A stretch of 64,000 bases of DNA from Cupriavidus necator (GTDB lineage: Bacteria; Pseudomonadota; Gammaproteobacteria; Burkholderiales; Burkholderiaceae), in assembly GCA_022041995.1 (NCBI GenBank), contig CP074381.1, forward strand, positions 3,410,001-3,474,000. Reading direction: 5' to 3'. Below, in pieces: positions 9,999-20,342 of this stretch; position 1 is the stretch's first letter, and each line of letters opens with the position of its first letter. Below the pieces are notes generated by a model. It saw only the letters and a list, made by a program, of their open reading frames with translations. It did not search any database and was not told the origin of the DNA. The position numbers and the translations under genes are program-made.

Positions 9999-12293
9999 TC
10001 AGGCTTCGGCGCGCTGTTCCTCGGGCGCCTCGGGCGGTTCCGGCTCGATCTCGGAGAAATCGAGCTTGATCTGGTCCTGCTCGTCCAGGTCCACCACCAC
10101 CTTGCCGCCCGAAACCAGCCGGCCGAACAGCAGCTCGTCGGCCAGGGCCTTGCGGATCATGTCCTGGATCAGGCGCTGCATCGGGCGCGCGCCCATCAGC
10201 GGATCGAAACCCTTGTGCGCCAGGAACTTGCGCAGCTTCTCGGTAAAGCTGGCTTCCACCTTCTTCTCGTGCAGCTGCTCTTCCAGCTGCATCAGGAACT
10301 TGTCGACCACGCGCAGGATGATCTCCTCATCCAGCGACCGGAAGCTGATCATGGCATCCAGACGGTTACGGAATTCCGGCGTGAACATGCGCTTGATGTC
10401 GGCCATCTCGTCGCCCTGCTCGCGCGAGCTGGTGAAGCCGATGGTGGCGCGGTTCATGGTCTCCGCCCCCGCGTTGGTGGTCATGATGATGATCACGTTG
10501 CGGAAGTCGGCGCGCCGGCCGTTGTTGTCGGTCAGCGAACCATGGTCCATCACCTGCAGCAGGATATTGAAGATATCCGGGTGCGCCTTCTCGATTTCGT
10601 CCAGCAGCAGCACGCAGTGCGGCTTCTTGGTGACGGCCTCGGTCAGCAGGCCGCCCTGGTCAAAGCCGACGTATCCCGGCGGCGCGCCGATCAGGCGGCT
10701 GACCGCGTGCCGTTCCATGTACTCGGACATGTCGAAGCGCAGCAGCTCGATGCCCATGATGAAGGCGAGTTGCTTGGCGACTTCGGTCTTGCCCACGCCC
10801 GTGGGGCCGGAGAACAGGAACGAGCCGATCGGCTTGTCGGTCTTGCCAAGGCCGGCGCGCGACATCTTGATCGCCGAGGCCAGTGCCTCGATCGCCGGAT
10901 CCTGGCCGAACACCACCGACTTCAGGTCGCGGTCCAGCGTCTGCAGCTTGCTGCGGTCGTCCTGGTTCACGCTCTGCGGCGGAATGCGCGCAATGCGCGA
11001 GACGATGTCCTCGATCTCGCCCTTGCCGATGGTCTTCTTCTGCTTGGACTTCGGCAGGATGCGCTGTGCCGCGCCGGCTTCGTCGATCACGTCGATCGCC
11101 TTGTCGGGCAGGTGACGGTCGGTGATGAAGCGGGCCGACAGCTCCGCTGCCGCGGTCAGCGCCGAGGCCGCGTACTTGACGCCGTGGTGCTCCTCGAAAC
11201 GCGACTTCAGGCCGCGCAGGATCTGCACGGTCTGGTCGACCGAAGGCTCGACCACGTCGATCTTCTGGAAGCGCCGCGACAGCGCCGCGTCTTTCTCGAA
11301 GATGCCGCGGTACTCGGTGAAGGTGGTCGCGCCGATGCACTTGAGCTGGCCCGACGACAGCGCCGGCTTGAGCAGGTTGCTGGCGTCCAGCGTCCCGCCC
11401 GAAGCAGCGCCCGCGCCGATCAGCGTGTGGATCTCGTCGATGAACAGGATCGCGTTCGGATTGTCCTTGAGCGACTTCAGCACGCCCTTCAGGCGTTGTT
11501 CGAAGTCACCGCGGTACTTGGTGCCGGCCAGCAGCGCACCCATGTCGAGCGAGTAGACGGTCGCCTTTTCCAGGATGTCCGGCACCTCGTTCTTGGTGAT
11601 GCGCCACGCCAGGCCCTCGGCGATCGCGGTCTTGCCGACGCCGGCCTCGCCCACCAGCAGCGGGTTGTTCTTGCGCCGGCGGCACAGCACCTGGACCACG
11701 CGCTCGACTTCACTCTCGCGGCCGATCAGCGGATCGATCTTGCCGGCCTTGGCCAGCGTGTTCAGGTTCTGGGTGTATTGCTCGAGCGGGCTTTCCTTGC
11801 CGTCGCCGCCCTCGCCTTCGCCAGCGGCATCGCCATGCTTGGCGGGCTCGGACTGGTCCTTGCGGATACCGTGGCTGATGAAATTGACCACGTCCAGGCG
11901 CGTCACGCCCTGCTGCTGCAGGTAATAGACCGCGTGCGAATCCTTCTCGCCGAAAATCGCGACCAGCACGTTGGCACCCGTCACTTCCTTCTTGCCGTTG
12001 GAAGTGGACTGGACGTGCATGATCGCGCGCTGGATCACGCGCTGGAAACCGAGCGTGGGCTGGGTATCGACCTCGTCGGTACCCGGCACCACCGGCGTGT
12101 TATCCGCGATGAAGTTCTTCAGGCTGGTGCGCAGGTCTTCTATATTGGCCGCGCAGGCGCGCAAGACTTCCGCTGCCGTGGGATTGTCGAGCAATGCCAG
12201 CAGCAGGTGCTCCACGGTAATGAACTCGTGGCGTGCCTGCCTGGCTTCGACAAACGCCATATGCAGGCTCACTTCCAATTCTTGCGCAATCAT
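9999..12293 (-). CDS. clpA: ATP-dependent Clp protease ATP-binding subunit ClpA
   Basis: AAA+ unfoldase that feeds substrates to ClpP; with ClpS it handles N-end-rule substrates. 764 aa. The N-terminal ClpS-binding domain ([12 protein letters not shown]) is followed by two AAA+ modules with Walker [14 protein letters not shown] and [13 protein letters not shown], and Walker [11 protein letters not shown] and [12 protein letters not shown]. An acidic, Glu-rich linker ([13 protein letters not shown]) lies before D1. Start ATG 12293 overlaps the clpS stop by 4 nt (ATGA), so the genes are translationally coupled. Confidence 0.97.
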   Translation of the reverse strand: MIAQELEVSLHMAFVEARQARHEFITVEHLLLALLDNPTAAEVLRACAANIEDLRTSLKNFIADNTPVVPGTDEVDTQPTLGFQRVIQRAIMHVQSTSNGKKEVTGANVLVAIFGEKDSHAVYYLQQQGVTRLDVVNFISHGIRKDQSEPAKHGDAAGEGEGGDGKESPLEQYTQNLNTLAKAGKIDPLIGRESEVERVVQVLCRRRKNNPLLVGEAGVGKTAIAEGLAWRITKNEVPDILEKATVYSLDMGALLAGTKYRGDFEQRLKGVLKSLKDNPNAILFIDEIHTLIGAGAASGGTLDASNLLKPALSSGQLKCIGATTFTEYRGIFEKDAALSRRFQKIDVVEPSVDQTVQILRGLKSRFEEHHGVKYAASALTAAAELSARFITDRHLPDKAIDVIDEAGAAQRILPKSKQKKTIGKGEIEDIVSRIARIPPQSVNQDDRSKLQTLDRDLKSVVFGQDPAIEALASAIKMSRAGLGKTDKPIGSFLFSGPTGVGKTEVAKQLAFIMGIELLRFDMSEYMERHAVSRLIGAPPGYVGFDQGGLLTEAVTKKPHCVLLLDEIEKAHPDIFNILLQVMDHGSLTDNNGRRADFRNVIIIMTTNAGAETMNRATIGFTSSREQGDEMADIKRMFTPEFRNRLDAMISFRSLDEEIILRVVDKFLMQLEEQLHEKKVEASFTEKLRKFLAHKGFDPLMGARPMQRLIQDMIRKALADELLFGRLVSGGKVVVDLDEQDQIKLDFSEIEPEPPEAPEEQRAEA

Positions 12294-12616
12294 GCTTCCT
12301 CCATCACGCACTGCAGGGGATGCCCCGCCTGCCGCGCGTGCGTTGACACCAGCTCGACCTTGGTCGCTGCAATATCCCTGGTGTAGATACCGCAGACGCC
12401 CTTTCCTTCCCGGTGCACGGTGAGCATGATCTGCGTCGCCGTTTCCCGGTCCCTGCTGAAATACTGCTGCAGGATCATCACTACAAACTCCATCGGAGTG
12501 TAGTCGTCATTAAGCAGCACCACCTTGAACATGGCGGGCGGTTTAAGCGCCTGCTCTTTCCGCTCCAGGATGGTGCCCGCTTCGCGTTGTGGGACATTCG
12601 CAAGCCGTGTAGCCAT
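12290..12616 (-). CDS. clpS: ATP-dependent Clp protease adaptor ClpS
   Basis: Small adaptor that binds ClpA and delivers proteins with destabilising N-terminal residues. 108 aa. The core [21 protein letters not shown] and the [31 protein letters not shown] segment match the family; the N-terminal 30 residues are the flexible ClpA-docking arm. It precedes and overlaps clpA. A promoter lies so close that the ATG is expected at or near the first transcribed base. Confidence 0.96.
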   Translation of the reverse strand: MATRLANVPQREAGTILERKEQALKPPAMFKVVLLNDDYTPMEFVVMILQQYFSRDRETATQIMLTVHREGKGVCGIYTRDIAATKVELVSTHARQAGHPLQCVMEEA

Positions 12617-13129
12617 GGCTTTATTCTAACCCTTACTCGCAACTCTGCAATTTGGGGAAAAGGCGCCGGATTCAAGAGCCGGGTCACCTGTTTCCGATGG
12701 TGGAAGGACGCGGAATTTCACGCGGGAGGCATTGCAAGGCACGTGGCCGGCGCGGGCGGGACAGCCTGCACGGCAGCCCTGACACATGCCGCCAAGGTAC
12801 CACCAGGTGCCGTCCCATTCCCGCCACACCCTGCTGGCAGTGGGGAATCCGCCAGCTTGACAGTATCCGGCTTTGCCAGAAGAATCGTTCGCACACCTGC
12901 CGACGGCCAGCGAGCCAAAGCAACAGCCGAGGCAGGTGATCCGTGAGCAGGGAGGCCACGGCCGCCGCGGCGGCGAGTCAGCATCGAGACTGGCCGCCAC
13001 GCGATTGCACCTCGCCGCGCGTCATCGCCGGCCGCACCTCAGGACGCGGCAGGTCATGGCGCCGCAGTCCGTGCCGTCTGGCCGGCAAGGCTTCCCCGCT
13101 TTGAAATCTGCTATTTCGTGGGGGAGTAT
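12617..13129. other. Intergenic region between clpS and csp
   Basis: About 510 bp. Apart from the clpS promoter at its left end and a GGGGGAG ribosome site just before csp at its right end, I see no gene, RNA or repeat. Short open frames here lack ribosome sites and recognisable proteins. The csp 5' leader probably lies in its right part. Confidence 0.5.
12623..12650 (-). promoter_or_regulatory. clpS-clpA promoter, probably giving a leaderless mRNA
   Basis: Read on the minus strand: -35 TTGCAG (12645-12650), 16-bp spacer, -10 TAGAAT (12623-12628). Only six bases separate the -10 from the clpS ATG at 12616. The predicted start of transcription falls on or next to the start codon. Confidence 0.65.
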
Positions 13130-13336
13130 ATGGCAAGCGGTATCGTCAAATGGTTCAATGACGCCAAGGGCTTCGGGTTCATCAAGCCGGACGAGGGCGA
13201 AGAAGAACTGTTTGCGCACTTTTCGGCTATCCAGATGTCCGGCTTCAAGACGCTGAAGGAAGGTCAACGCGTCTCGTTCGAGGTGGTCCAGGGCCCCAAG
13301 GGCAAGCAAGCCACCAATATCCAGGACGCCAGCTAA
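13130..13336 (+). CDS. Cold-shock domain protein (CspA/CspD type)
   Basis: 68-aa single OB-fold nucleic-acid-binding protein. RNP1 (KGFGFIKPD) and RNP2 (LFAHFSAI) are intact. The start follows GGGGGAG at good spacing and gives [10 protein letters not shown]. The clpS-clpA neighbourhood with a divergent csp gene is conserved in many proteobacteria, where the neighbour is often cspD. I cannot tell CspA from CspD function by sequence alone. It ends at a clear terminator about 160 bp downstream. Confidence 0.93.
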   Translation: MASGIVKWFNDAKGFGFIKPDEGEEELFAHFSAIQMSGFKTLKEGQRVSFEVVQGPKGKQATNIQDAS

Positions 13337-13495
13337 AGCGCGCCGCGACCGCATCCCGGCCGCAGAGCCGCGGAGCGGTCAACCAGGGTGTGGGGGGAGC
13401 TCCCCCGGGACGGGATCGATGCCAGTGCCCCGCGTTGCCGCCACGGCGGCGCGGCGGGTGCCGGCTCGGATCAGCTGCACGCACCACATCCGACG

Positions 13496-13530
13496 GAAAG
13501 CCCGGCCTCGCGCCGGGCTTTCTGCTTTTT
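13496..13530 (+). terminator. Terminator downstream of csp
   Basis: GAAAGCCCGGC (13496-13506) pairs perfectly with GCCGGGCTTTC (13512-13522) around a 5-nt loop, followed by TGCTTTTT. It lies between csp (+) and the convergent VOC gene (-). Confidence 0.85.
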
Positions 13531-13551
13531 GGACCCCCGGAGTCCGGGCCA

Positions 13552-14013
13552 TCAGGCCCAGCCGTCGATCTTCAGCCCGCTGGCCTGCTCGGCCTCTTCC
13601 CTGGTGACCTTGCGCACAGTCTGGCCAAAGGTCCAGACATGTCCCTCCGCGTCCCGGGCCGTGTAGGTCCGGTCGCCGTAGAATTCGTCCTGCGGCTCGC
13701 GCAGGATCACGGCCCCGGCGGCGCGGGCGCGCTCGCAATGCTGGTCCAGCCCTTCCGGCAGATGCACGTGCAGGGTCTGGGTATTCTTGCCCCCGATCGA
13801 GGCCGGACTGGCGGTAAAGTCCGCCCACTCGCTGCCCACCATCAAGTAGCTGTCGCCGAAACGCATTTCAGAATGCACCAGCTGGTCCTGCTGGTCGCGG
13901 ATCACCATGACCCGCTCAAAGCCGAAGGCGCGCTCCAGCCAGTCCAGGGCCGCGAGCGGGTCCTTGTAGAAGATGGCCGCACCGAACGCGGTACGGCGGA
14001 AGGGATCGTCCAT
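13552..14013 (-). CDS. VOC-family protein (PhnB/glyoxalase-like)
   Basis: 153 aa, single vicinal-oxygen-chelate module: FYKDPLAALDWLERAFGF at the N-terminus, SEMRFGDSYLMVGSEW, then HVHLPEGLDQHCERARAAGA and DAEGHVWTFGQ. The last motif resembles the PhnB-like / 3-demethylubiquinone-type VOC branch (D.xGxxWxF). No enzymatic role can be assigned. Start ATG 14013 gives MDDPFRRTAF. It stands alone between two terminators and is convergent with csp. Confidence 0.85.
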   Translation of the reverse strand: MDDPFRRTAFGAAIFYKDPLAALDWLERAFGFERVMVIRDQQDQLVHSEMRFGDSYLMVGSEWADFTASPASIGGKNTQTLHVHLPEGLDQHCERARAAGAVILREPQDEFYGDRTYTARDAEGHVWTFGQTVRKVTREEAEQASGLKIDGWA

Positions 14014-14085
14014 GCCAGTCTCCTCGGGCCGCCAGGCCCGTCAGTCCAACCCCTGACGTTCTAGGCAACACTGGCGCCCGGGGCA

Positions 14086-14125
14086 AGAAAAAACCCCGGC
14101 GCCGACCAGGCGGCACCGGGGTTTT
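14086..14125 (-). terminator. Terminator downstream of icd
   Basis: AAAACCCCGG (14090-14099) pairs with CCGGGGTTTT (14116-14125), with extra pairing inside the loop. On the minus strand the stem is followed by a T-rich tract (TTTTTTCTTG). It closes the icd transcript. Confidence 0.82.
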
Positions 14126-14161
14126 CCTTGGCAGGTCGCCCGCCGCAGCGGGAGTCCGTGC

Positions 14162-15412
14162 TTACATATTGTCGATCATCACCTGGCCAAAGCCCGAGCA
14201 CGACACCTGCGTCGCGCCTTCCAGCAGGCGCGCGAAGTCGTACGTCACCTTCTTGGACAGGATCGACTTCTCCATCGACGAGATGATCAGGTCCGCGGCT
14301 TCGGTCCAGCCCATGTGACGCAACATCATTTCGGCCGACAGGATTTCAGAGCCCGGGTTGACGTAGTCCTTGCCGGCGTACTTCGGCGCGGTGCCGTGGG
14401 TGGCCTCGAACATGGCGACCGAGTCAGACATGTTGGCGCCCGGCGCGATGCCGATACCGCCGACCTGCGCGGCCAGTGCGTCGGAGACATAGTCGCCGTT
14501 CAGGTTCAGCGTGGCGATCACCGAGTATTCGGCCGGACGCAGCAGGATCTGCTGCAGGAAGGCATCGGCAATGGCGTCCTTGACCACGATGTCCTTGCCG
14601 GTCTTCGGGTTCTTGAACTTGCACCACGGGCCGCCGTCGACCAGCTCGGCGCCGAATTCCTTTTGCGCCAGCTCGTAGCCCCAGTCACGGAAGCCACCTT
14701 CGGTGAACTTCATGATGTTGCCCTTGTGCACCAGCGTCACCGACGGCTTGTCGTTGTCGATGGCGTACTGGATCGCCTTGCGCACCAGGCGCTCGGTGCC
14801 CTCGCGCGAGACCGGCTTGATGCCGATGCCCGAGGTCTGCGGGAAGCGGATCTTCTTCACGCCCATCTCGTTCTGCAGGAAGGCGATCAGCTTCTTGGCC
14901 TGGTCGCTCTCGGCCGCCCACTCGATACCGGCGTAGATGTCTTCCGAGTTCTCGCGGAAGATCACCATGTCGGTCTTTTCCGGCTCACGCACCGGCGAGG
15001 GCACGCCCTTGAAGTAGCGCACCGGGCGCAGGCAGACGTACAGGTCCAGCTGCTGGCGCAGCGCCACGTTCAGCGAGCGGATGCCGCCGCCCACCGGCGT
15101 GGTCAGCGGGCCCTTGATCGAGACCACATAGTCCTTGAGCACGTCCAGGGTCTCGTCCGGCAGCCACACGTCCGGGCCGTAGACCTTGGTCGACTTCTCA
15201 CCAGCGTAGATCTCCATCCAGGCGATCTTGCGCTTGCCGCCATAGGCCTTGGCCACGGCCGCGTCGACCACCTTGATCATCACCGGGGTGATATCGAGGC
15301 CCGTACCGTCGCCTTCGATGTAAGGAATGATCGGATTGTCCGGGACATTCAGCGAAAAATCCTGGTTGACCGTGATCTTTTCGCCGGCCGGAACCTTGAT
15401 ATGTTGGTACAT
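14162..15412 (-). CDS. icd: NADP-dependent isocitrate dehydrogenase
   Basis: TCA-cycle oxidative decarboxylation of isocitrate to 2-oxoglutarate. 416 aa, homodimeric E. coli-like type. Key motifs: [12 protein letters not shown], the [13 protein letters not shown] loop containing the Ser that AceK phosphorylates in enteric bacteria, the [12 protein letters not shown] motif and the C-terminal GTAPKYAGK. Start chosen at ATG 15412 with GGAG 6 nt upstream. About 150 bp upstream lies a perfect palindrome that recurs at another promoter in this window, so specific regulation is likely. Confidence 0.97.
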   Translation of the reverse strand: MYQHIKVPAGEKITVNQDFSLNVPDNPIIPYIEGDGTGLDITPVMIKVVDAAVAKAYGGKRKIAWMEIYAGEKSTKVYGPDVWLPDETLDVLKDYVVSIKGPLTTPVGGGIRSLNVALRQQLDLYVCLRPVRYFKGVPSPVREPEKTDMVIFRENSEDIYAGIEWAAESDQAKKLIAFLQNEMGVKKIRFPQTSGIGIKPVSREGTERLVRKAIQYAIDNDKPSVTLVHKGNIMKFTEGGFRDWGYELAQKEFGAELVDGGPWCKFKNPKTGKDIVVKDAIADAFLQQILLRPAEYSVIATLNLNGDYVSDALAAQVGGIGIAPGANMSDSVAMFEATHGTAPKYAGKDYVNPGSEILSAEMMLRHMGWTEAADLIISSMEKSILSKKVTYDFARLLEGATQVSCSGFGQVMIDNM

Positions 15413-15560
15413 GACGTCTCCAGTACGGAACGGTTGTGACTGCCGCCGGTTCGTGGCCGGTCGGCGAGATTCGGGGAGATGGCGCTGTGGCATTGTAACG
15501 GGCCTTACCGCGCGCCCGTGCTGCATTGCATCACCCTTGCGCCACCCTGGGCTGCCTTCA

Positions 15561-15574
15561 GTCTTATATAAGAC
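15561..15574. promoter_or_regulatory. 14-bp palindrome GTCTTATATAAGAC upstream of icd
   Basis: Perfect palindrome in the icd-rluE divergent gap, followed by ACAAGACT, which repeats a half-site. Its 12-bp core TCTTATATAAGA recurs at 20566-20577 beside a -10 box. The symmetry suggests a dimeric repressor or activator site; the regulator is not identified. Confidence 0.55.
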
Positions 15575-15685
15575 ACAAGACTAATTTCGTATTATGCAGC
15601 AATTTTTCATCATCCGCCAATCGGGCCGGACCCCAGATCCTCCGATCTCCCGGCCCGGCGCGCCGCTGCGGCATACTTGCGCCCC

Positions 15686-16348
15686 ATGACCCTGATTGCC
15701 CTGAACAAGCCGTTTGGCACCATGAGCCAGTTCTCGGAACACCCGACGCGCCCGACGCTGGCCGCGTGCGTAAGCGTGCCCGGCGTCTACCCGGCCGGCC
15801 GGCTCGATGCCGACAGCGAGGGCTTGCTACTGCTGACCGACGACGGCGCGCTGCAGGCCCGCATCGCCGACCCGCGCCACAAGCTGGAGAAAACCTACCT
15901 GGCACAGGTCGAAGGCATTCCCGATGCCGCCGCGCTGGCCCGGCTGCGCGCCGGGGTAGACCTGGGCGACTTCGTCACGCAGCCGGCCCGGGTGCGCGCG
16001 ATCGAGGCGCCCGACTGGCTGTGGCCGCGCCAGCCGCCGGTGCGCTTTCGCGCGGCGATCCCGACCGCGTGGCTGGAGCTGAAAATCCGCGAGGGCAAGA
16101 ACCGCCAGGTGCGCCGCATGACCGCCGCGGTCGGCTTTCCCACGTTGCGGCTGGTGCGCGTCGGGATCGGCCCGCTCGACCTGCGCGCGCTCGGCCTCGC
16201 GCCCGGGGCCTGCTGCGAGGTGTTGCCCGCGCAACTGGGACTGGCGCCGGCAGCACCGCGCGAGCGCCAGGAGCCGGCACCGCGCACCCATGTCTCGAAG
16301 ACCAGACAGGCGAACGACATCAAGCGGCGTTTTCGTTACAAAAACTAA
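15686..16348 (+). CDS. rluE: 23S rRNA pseudouridine synthase, RluE-like
   Basis: RsuA-family pseudouridine synthase lacking an S4 domain. 220 aa. The catalytic Asp is D41 in GRLDADSEGLLLLT; KLEKTYLAQVEG and the EGKNRQVRRM motif are also present. In E. coli RluE modifies U2457 of 23S rRNA; that target is inferred from family and size. The basic C-terminal tail (KTRQANDIKRRFRYKN) may help RNA binding. ATG 15686 is preceded by CATACT (15672-15677), only 8 nt away, with no ribosome site, so the mRNA may be almost leaderless. Confidence 0.88.
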   Translation: MTLIALNKPFGTMSQFSEHPTRPTLAACVSVPGVYPAGRLDADSEGLLLLTDDGALQARIADPRHKLEKTYLAQVEGIPDAAALARLRAGVDLGDFVTQPARVRAIEAPDWLWPRQPPVRFRAAIPTAWLELKIREGKNRQVRRMTAAVGFPTLRLVRVGIGPLDLRALGLAPGACCEVLPAQLGLAPAAPRERQEPAPRTHVSKTRQANDIKRRFRYKN

Positions 16349-16453
16349 CAAGTCGTGGGTCAACGCTGGCGGCAGCGGCCTCGTTCTTGTCGGGGACACG
16401 TCCTATCACGCGTCAATCTTTCCGACTGTTCTCATCCTTCGAGGTAATACGCC

Positions 16454-16656
16454 ATGAAAAAACTGATCGCTGCTCTGGTTGTTGGCCTGTTCGCCACCGG
16501 CGCCTTCGCCCAGGCTTCGGCACCTGCTGCCGCCGACGCTGCGGCGCCCGCGGCCACCAAGGAAGCCCCGAAGACCACGACCAAGAAGAAGACCACCCAC
16601 AAGAAGCAAAGCAAGAAGAAGGCTGCCGCCGCCGCTTCGGCCCGGCTGCCCAGTAA
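16454..16656 (+). CDS. Small secreted Ala/Lys-rich protein (apparent 1-base frameshift)
   Basis: MKKLIAALVVGLFATGAFA is a clear Sec signal peptide. The mature part is Ala/Pro-rich, then Lys/Thr-rich (TTTKKKTTHKKQSKKK). GAGGT precedes the ATG. As given, the frame runs on to 16837, straight through a strong terminator at 16702-16735, which is implausible. One missing base in GGCCC at 16639-16643 would restore an ending ASAPAAQ and a TAA at 16654-16656, for 67 aa. Probably a periplasmic or cell-surface cationic peptide; function unknown. Frameshift inferred, not proven. Confidence 0.65.
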
Positions 16657-16701
16657 TCGCTGGCGCCCTCCCTGCCCCGTCGCTCGCGAGGCAGGAAAGA
16701 G

Positions 16702-16735
16702 AAGGCAGGCTGCCGCCAGGCGCCTGCCTTTTTTT
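16702..16735 (+). terminator. Terminator after the Lys-rich gene
   Basis: AAGGCAGGC (16702-16710) pairs with GCCTGCCTT (16722-16730), followed by TTTTT. Its position shows that the gene upstream should stop before about 16700. Confidence 0.88.
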
Positions 16736-16842
16736 GTTGCCGCGAGAGATCATGATGCGCGACGTACCGCCCGCCGCACATCGGCACGCCGCGCGTGCGC
16801 TATGCTTGCGGCTGCTGCCCGCGCCATTTCAGACTGAACACC

Positions 16843-17301
16843 ATGTCCTTCCTGTCCAACACGCTATTGTCACGATGCTCCTCAATTGCCGGCCTGCTCG
16901 CGCTGAGCGCCGGGATCGCGCACGCGCAGGCCGCGCTGCCGGTGGTCCCGCTCACCGCGGGCATGTTTGCGGTCCAGGCGGAGGTTGCCGCCACGCCGGC
17001 CGCACGCGAGCAGGGGCTGATGTACCGCACGGCCATGGCCCCCAACGCCGGCATGCTGTTCGTGTTCGAGCAGAAGGCGGGTCACTGCTTCTGGATGCGC
17101 AATACCGAGCTGCCGCTGTCGATCGCCTTCCTGGCCGATGACGGCACCATCGTCAATATCGAGGAGATGGCGCCGCGCACGGAGAACAACCATTGCCCGA
17201 AGGCGGCGATCCGCTATGCGCTGGAAATGAACAAGGGATGGTTCGCGCAGAAAGGCATCAAGGCCGGCGCGAAAATCGGCGGACTGCCGCAGCCTCGCTG
17301 A
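16843..17301 (+). CDS. DUF192 exported protein
   Basis: 152 aa. A signal peptide (SSIAGLLALSAGIAHAQA) precedes a DUF192 domain with REQGLMYRTAMAPNAGMLFVFE, CFWMRNTELPLSIAFL, VNIEEMAPRTENNHCP and ALEMNKGWF. The family is small, periplasmic or secreted, and of unproven function. The fit is complete and full length. A TATGCT hexamer at 16801-16806 may be its -10; start chosen at the ATG giving MSFLSNT. Confidence 0.88.
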   Translation: MSFLSNTLLSRCSSIAGLLALSAGIAHAQAALPVVPLTAGMFAVQAEVAATPAAREQGLMYRTAMAPNAGMLFVFEQKAGHCFWMRNTELPLSIAFLADDGTIVNIEEMAPRTENNHCPKAAIRYALEMNKGWFAQKGIKAGAKIGGLPQPR

Positions 17302-17350
17302 GTGCGGCAGCGCCAGGCGCCAGCAGGAGCGCCGGCGCGGGAGGCAAGAG

Positions 17351-17836
17351 TCAGTCGCGGAAGTTGTTGAAGTCCAGCGGGGCCTCGGACACGTCCTTGC
17401 GCAGCATCGCCATCACGCTCTGCAGGTCGTCGCGCTTGGCGCCCGACACGCGCACCGCATCGCCCTGGATGCTGGCCTGCACCTTGATCTTGCTGTCCTT
17501 GATGATGCGCACGATCTTCTTGGACAGGTCGCCGGTCACGCCCTTCTTGATCGTGATCACCTGCTTGACCTTGTCGCCGCTGATCTTGTCGATCTTGCCG
17601 TAATCCAGGAAGCGCACGTCCACGTTGCGCTTGGCCATCTTGTTGATCAGCACATCCTTGACCTGGCTCAGCTTGAAATCGTCGTCGGCAAAGGCAGTCA
17701 GTTCATTTTCCTTATGCTCGACCCGGGCGTCCGAGCCCTTGAAATCGAAGCGCGTCGAGATTTCCTTGTTGGCCTGCTCGACGGCGTTCTTCACCTCGAC
17801 CATGTTCGCTTCGCACACTACATCAAACGACGGCAT
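17351..17836 (-). CDS. yajQ: YajQ-family nucleotide-binding protein
   Basis: 161 aa cytosolic protein: [21 protein letters not shown], the RFDFKGSDA motif and the paired YajQ domains ending in PLDFNNFRD are all intact. Members bind nucleotides, tRNA or cyclic-di-GMP (the latter shown in Xanthomonas and Pseudomonas), and act in virulence and phage-related regulation. Divergent from murB across 128 bp. Confidence 0.94.
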   Translation of the reverse strand: MPSFDVVCEANMVEVKNAVEQANKEISTRFDFKGSDARVEHKENELTAFADDDFKLSQVKDVLINKMAKRNVDVRFLDYGKIDKISGDKVKQVITIKKGVTGDLSKKIVRIIKDSKIKVQASIQGDAVRVSGAKRDDLQSVMAMLRKDVSEAPLDFNNFRD

Positions 17837-17891
17837 TGCATTCTCCTTGTGATCCGTATGCCCGGAAGCCGGCCGCGCGCGGCGCCTTCCG

Positions 17892-17897
17892 TATAAT
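17892..17897 (+). promoter_or_regulatory. -10 hexamer of murB
   Basis: Perfect TATAAT 67 bp before the murB ATG in the yajQ-murB divergent gap. No good -35 was seen. Confidence 0.5.
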
Positions 17898-17964
17898 CCA
17901 GCCTACCTCGCAGTTCCAGGCCGCTTGCCAACCACCAGCGGCGGCCGCGTCACCTTTCCCTTGC

Positions 17965-18975
17965 ATGGCAGATTTCCACGAATTCTATCCCCTGCGTCGC
18001 CACAATACATTCGGATTCGACGCACGCGCGCGCTTTGCGGTGCATGTGCGCAGCGAAGCCGACCTGAGCGCCGCACTGGCCGACCCGCGTGCCGACGGCC
18101 TGCCACTGGTGGTCCTGGGCGGCGGCAGCAATGTGGTGCTGACGGGCGACCTGGACGCGCTGGTGCTGCTGATGGAAATCCCCGGCTACCAGCCGGAGGA
18201 GACTGGCGATGCCTGGCTGGTCACCGCCGGCGCCGGCGAGAACTGGAACGCGCTGGTCAACCGCACCATTGCCGACGGCCTGCCCGGGCTGGAAAACCTG
18301 GCGCTGATCCCCGGCACCGCGGGCGCGGCGCCGATCCAGAACATCGGCGCCTACGGGGTAGAGCTGCGCGAGCGCTTCGAAGGCGTGCGCGCCTATGATC
18401 GCCACACCGGCGCATTCGTCTGGCTGGACCTGCGGGCGTGCGGCTTCGGCTACCGCGACAGTCTGTTCAAGCGCGCCGGCGCCGGCCGCTACATCATCAC
18501 GGCGGTGACGCTGTGCCTGCCCAAGGCGTGGCAACCGGTTCTGTCGTACGGGGAACTGGCGCGGGAACTCGATGGCCGGGCTGCGCCCGATGCGGCCACG
18601 ATTCGCGACGCTGTGGTCGCGATCCGCTCGCGCAAGCTGCCCGACCCGGCGCAAGTCGGCAATGCCGGCAGCTTCTTCAAGAACCCGCTGGTCAGCGCGG
18701 CACAGCGCGACGCGCTGCTGCAGGCCCATCCGGACCTGGTCAGCTACGCGCAGCCGGACGGCAGCTACAAGCTGGCCGCCGGCTGGCTGATCGACCGCTG
18801 CGGCTTCAAGGGCGTCAGCGACGGCCCGGTGGGCGTCTACGGCAAGCAGGCACTGGTGCTGGTGCACCACGGCGGCGGCACCGGCGCGATGCTGCTGGCG
18901 CTGGCTAACCGCATCGCCGATACCGTCGAGGCCCGCTTCGGCGTGCGCATCGAGCCCGAGCCGGTAGTGCTCTGA
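17965..18975 (+). CDS. murB: UDP-N-acetylmuramate dehydrogenase
   Basis: Reduces UDP-GlcNAc-enolpyruvate to UDP-MurNAc with NADPH in peptidoglycan synthesis. 336 aa, type I MurB. FAD-binding [11 protein letters not shown] and [15 protein letters not shown] are present; the catalytic Ser lies in [10 protein letters not shown] and the C-terminal Glu in EPEPVVL. The type I loop with YRDSLFK is intact. Start chosen at the ATG giving [10 protein letters not shown]. Confidence 0.97.
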   Translation: MADFHEFYPLRRHNTFGFDARARFAVHVRSEADLSAALADPRADGLPLVVLGGGSNVVLTGDLDALVLLMEIPGYQPEETGDAWLVTAGAGENWNALVNRTIADGLPGLENLALIPGTAGAAPIQNIGAYGVELRERFEGVRAYDRHTGAFVWLDLRACGFGYRDSLFKRAGAGRYIITAVTLCLPKAWQPVLSYGELARELDGRAAPDAATIRDAVVAIRSRKLPDPAQVGNAGSFFKNPLVSAAQRDALLQAHPDLVSYAQPDGSYKLAAGWLIDRCGFKGVSDGPVGVYGKQALVLVHHGGGTGAMLLALANRIADTVEARFGVRIEPEPVVL

Positions 18976-19026
18976 GCGGCCAGAGGCCGCCCAGCCTGCC
19001 TGCCGCTTCGGTAATCAGCGGCGCCG

Positions 19027-19344
19027 TTACGCGAAGTGGCAGACGTAGTCCAGCGTTTCCTGCACCTCGATATCGAAGCTGCTGTTGCCCGGCACGTTGA
19101 ACTGCTGGCCCGCGCCGTAGGTCTGCCAGTCTTCCGAACCGGCCAGGCGCACGCGGCAGGTGCCGGCGTTGATTTCCATGATCTCGGGCGCGCCGGTGTT
19201 GAAGGTCAGCGCGGCCGGGAAGATCACGCCCAGCGTCTTGCGGGTGCCGTCCGGGAACAGCACGGTGTGGCTGACGCACTTGCCGTCAAAGTACAGGTTG
19301 GCTTTCTTGACGACTGACACGTTGTCGAACTGGCTCACTTCCAT
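19027..19344 (-). CDS. ppnP: Pyrimidine/purine nucleoside phosphorylase (PpnP/YaiE)
   Basis: Small single-domain cupin that phosphorolyses diverse nucleosides. 105 aa. [27 protein letters not shown], the [12 protein letters not shown] strand and [15 protein letters not shown] match the family. Start ambiguity: AAGGAG directly abuts ATG 19344, while the in-frame GTG at 19338 has ideal 6-nt spacing and gives [10 protein letters not shown]. The GTG may be the true start. It lies downstream of argF but is separated from it by a terminator. Confidence 0.9.
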   Translation of the reverse strand: MEVSQFDNVSVVKKANLYFDGKCVSHTVLFPDGTRKTLGVIFPAALTFNTGAPEIMEINAGTCRVRLAGSEDWQTYGAGQQFNVPGNSSFDIEVQETLDYVCHFA

Positions 19345-19371
19345 CTCCTTGGGTTTCTGTACGAAAGACGT

Positions 19372-19397
19372 AAAAAGAGGGGCCATCGCGGCCCCTC
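19372..19397 (-). terminator. Terminator after argF
   Basis: GAGGGGCC (19377-19384) pairs perfectly with GGCCCCTC (19390-19397). On the minus strand it is followed by TTTTT. It separates argF from ppnP. Confidence 0.88.
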
Positions 19398-19418
19398 CCC
19401 TGTCCACCCCGGGCGCGC

Positions 19419-20342
19419 TCAGTAGCGGCCGCAGAGCAGGTATTCCATCAGCGCCTTCTGCACGTGCAGGCGGTTCTCGGCCTCGTCCCAGACCACGCTC
19501 TTGGGGCCGTCGATCACGGCGGCCTCGACTTCCTCGCCGCGGTGCGCCGGCAGGCAGTGCATGAAGAGCGCGTCAGGCTCGGCGCGGTCCATCATCGGGG
19601 TGGTGACCATCCAGTCCTTGAAGGCGCGCTTGCGGGCGTCGTTCTCGGCCTCGAAGCCCATGCTGGTCCAGACATCGGTGGTGACCAGGCTGGCGCCCTG
19701 GCAGGCCGTGAGCGGATCGTCGAAGACCTTGACCAGGCCGGCGGCGGACGCCGGCACCATGGCCGGATCGAGCTGGTAGCCCGGCGGCGCCGAGAAATGG
19801 AAGGTGAAGCCCAGGCGCTCGGCGGCCTGGATCCAGGTGTAGGCCATGTTGTTGGCATCGCCGATCCACGCCACGGTCTTGCCGCGGATGCTGCCGCGCT
19901 GCTCGATGTAGGTGAAGACGTCGGCCAGCACCTGGCACGGGTGATATTCGTTGGTCAGGCCGTTGATCACCGGCACGCGCGAGTGCGCGGCAAAGCGGTC
20001 GATGATGTCCTGGCCGAAGGTGCGGATCATGATGATGTCGACCATGCGCGAGATCACCTGCGCCGCATCCTCGATCGGCTCGCCGCGGCCCAGCTGCGAG
20101 TCGCGCGTGTTCAGGAACACCGCGTGGCCGCCCAGCTGGTGGATGCCGGCTTCGAACGACAGGCGCGTACGCGTGGAATTCTTCTCGAAGATCATGGCCA
20201 GCGTGCGGTCGTGCAGCGGGTGCCAGGTCTCGTAGTTCTTGAACTTGGCCTTCAGGATCCGCGCGCGATCCAGCAGGTACTCATACTCGTCGGGAGTGAA
20301 GTCGCTGAACTGGAGGTAATGCTTGATCGGGGTTGAGCTCAT
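19419..20342 (-). CDS. argF: Ornithine carbamoyltransferase
   Basis: Arginine biosynthesis: ornithine plus carbamoyl phosphate to citrulline. 307 aa. Carbamoyl-phosphate site KNSTRTR, HPCQ motif, ornithine-binding SMG segment (DVWTSMGFE) and HCLPAHRG are all present. Cytosolic, normally a trimer. Its start codon immediately follows a hairpin and T-tract, so the leader may control expression. Confidence 0.96.
   Translation of the reverse strand: MSSTPIKHYLQFSDFTPDEYEYLLDRARILKAKFKNYETWHPLHDRTLAMIFEKNSTRTRLSFEAGIHQLGGHAVFLNTRDSQLGRGEPIEDAAQVISRMVDIIMIRTFGQDIIDRFAAHSRVPVINGLTNEYHPCQVLADVFTYIEQRGSIRGKTVAWIGDANNMAYTWIQAAERLGFTFHFSAPPGYQLDPAMVPASAAGLVKVFDDPLTACQGASLVTTDVWTSMGFEAENDARKRAFKDWMVTTPMMDRAEPDALFMHCLPAHRGEEVEAAVIDGPKSVVWDEAENRLHVQKALMEYLLCGRY

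Noticed and set aside
12626-13000. A Cys/Gly-rich minus-strand open frame between clpS and csp
   Set aside because: No recognisable domain and no ribosome site; it overlaps the clpS promoter.
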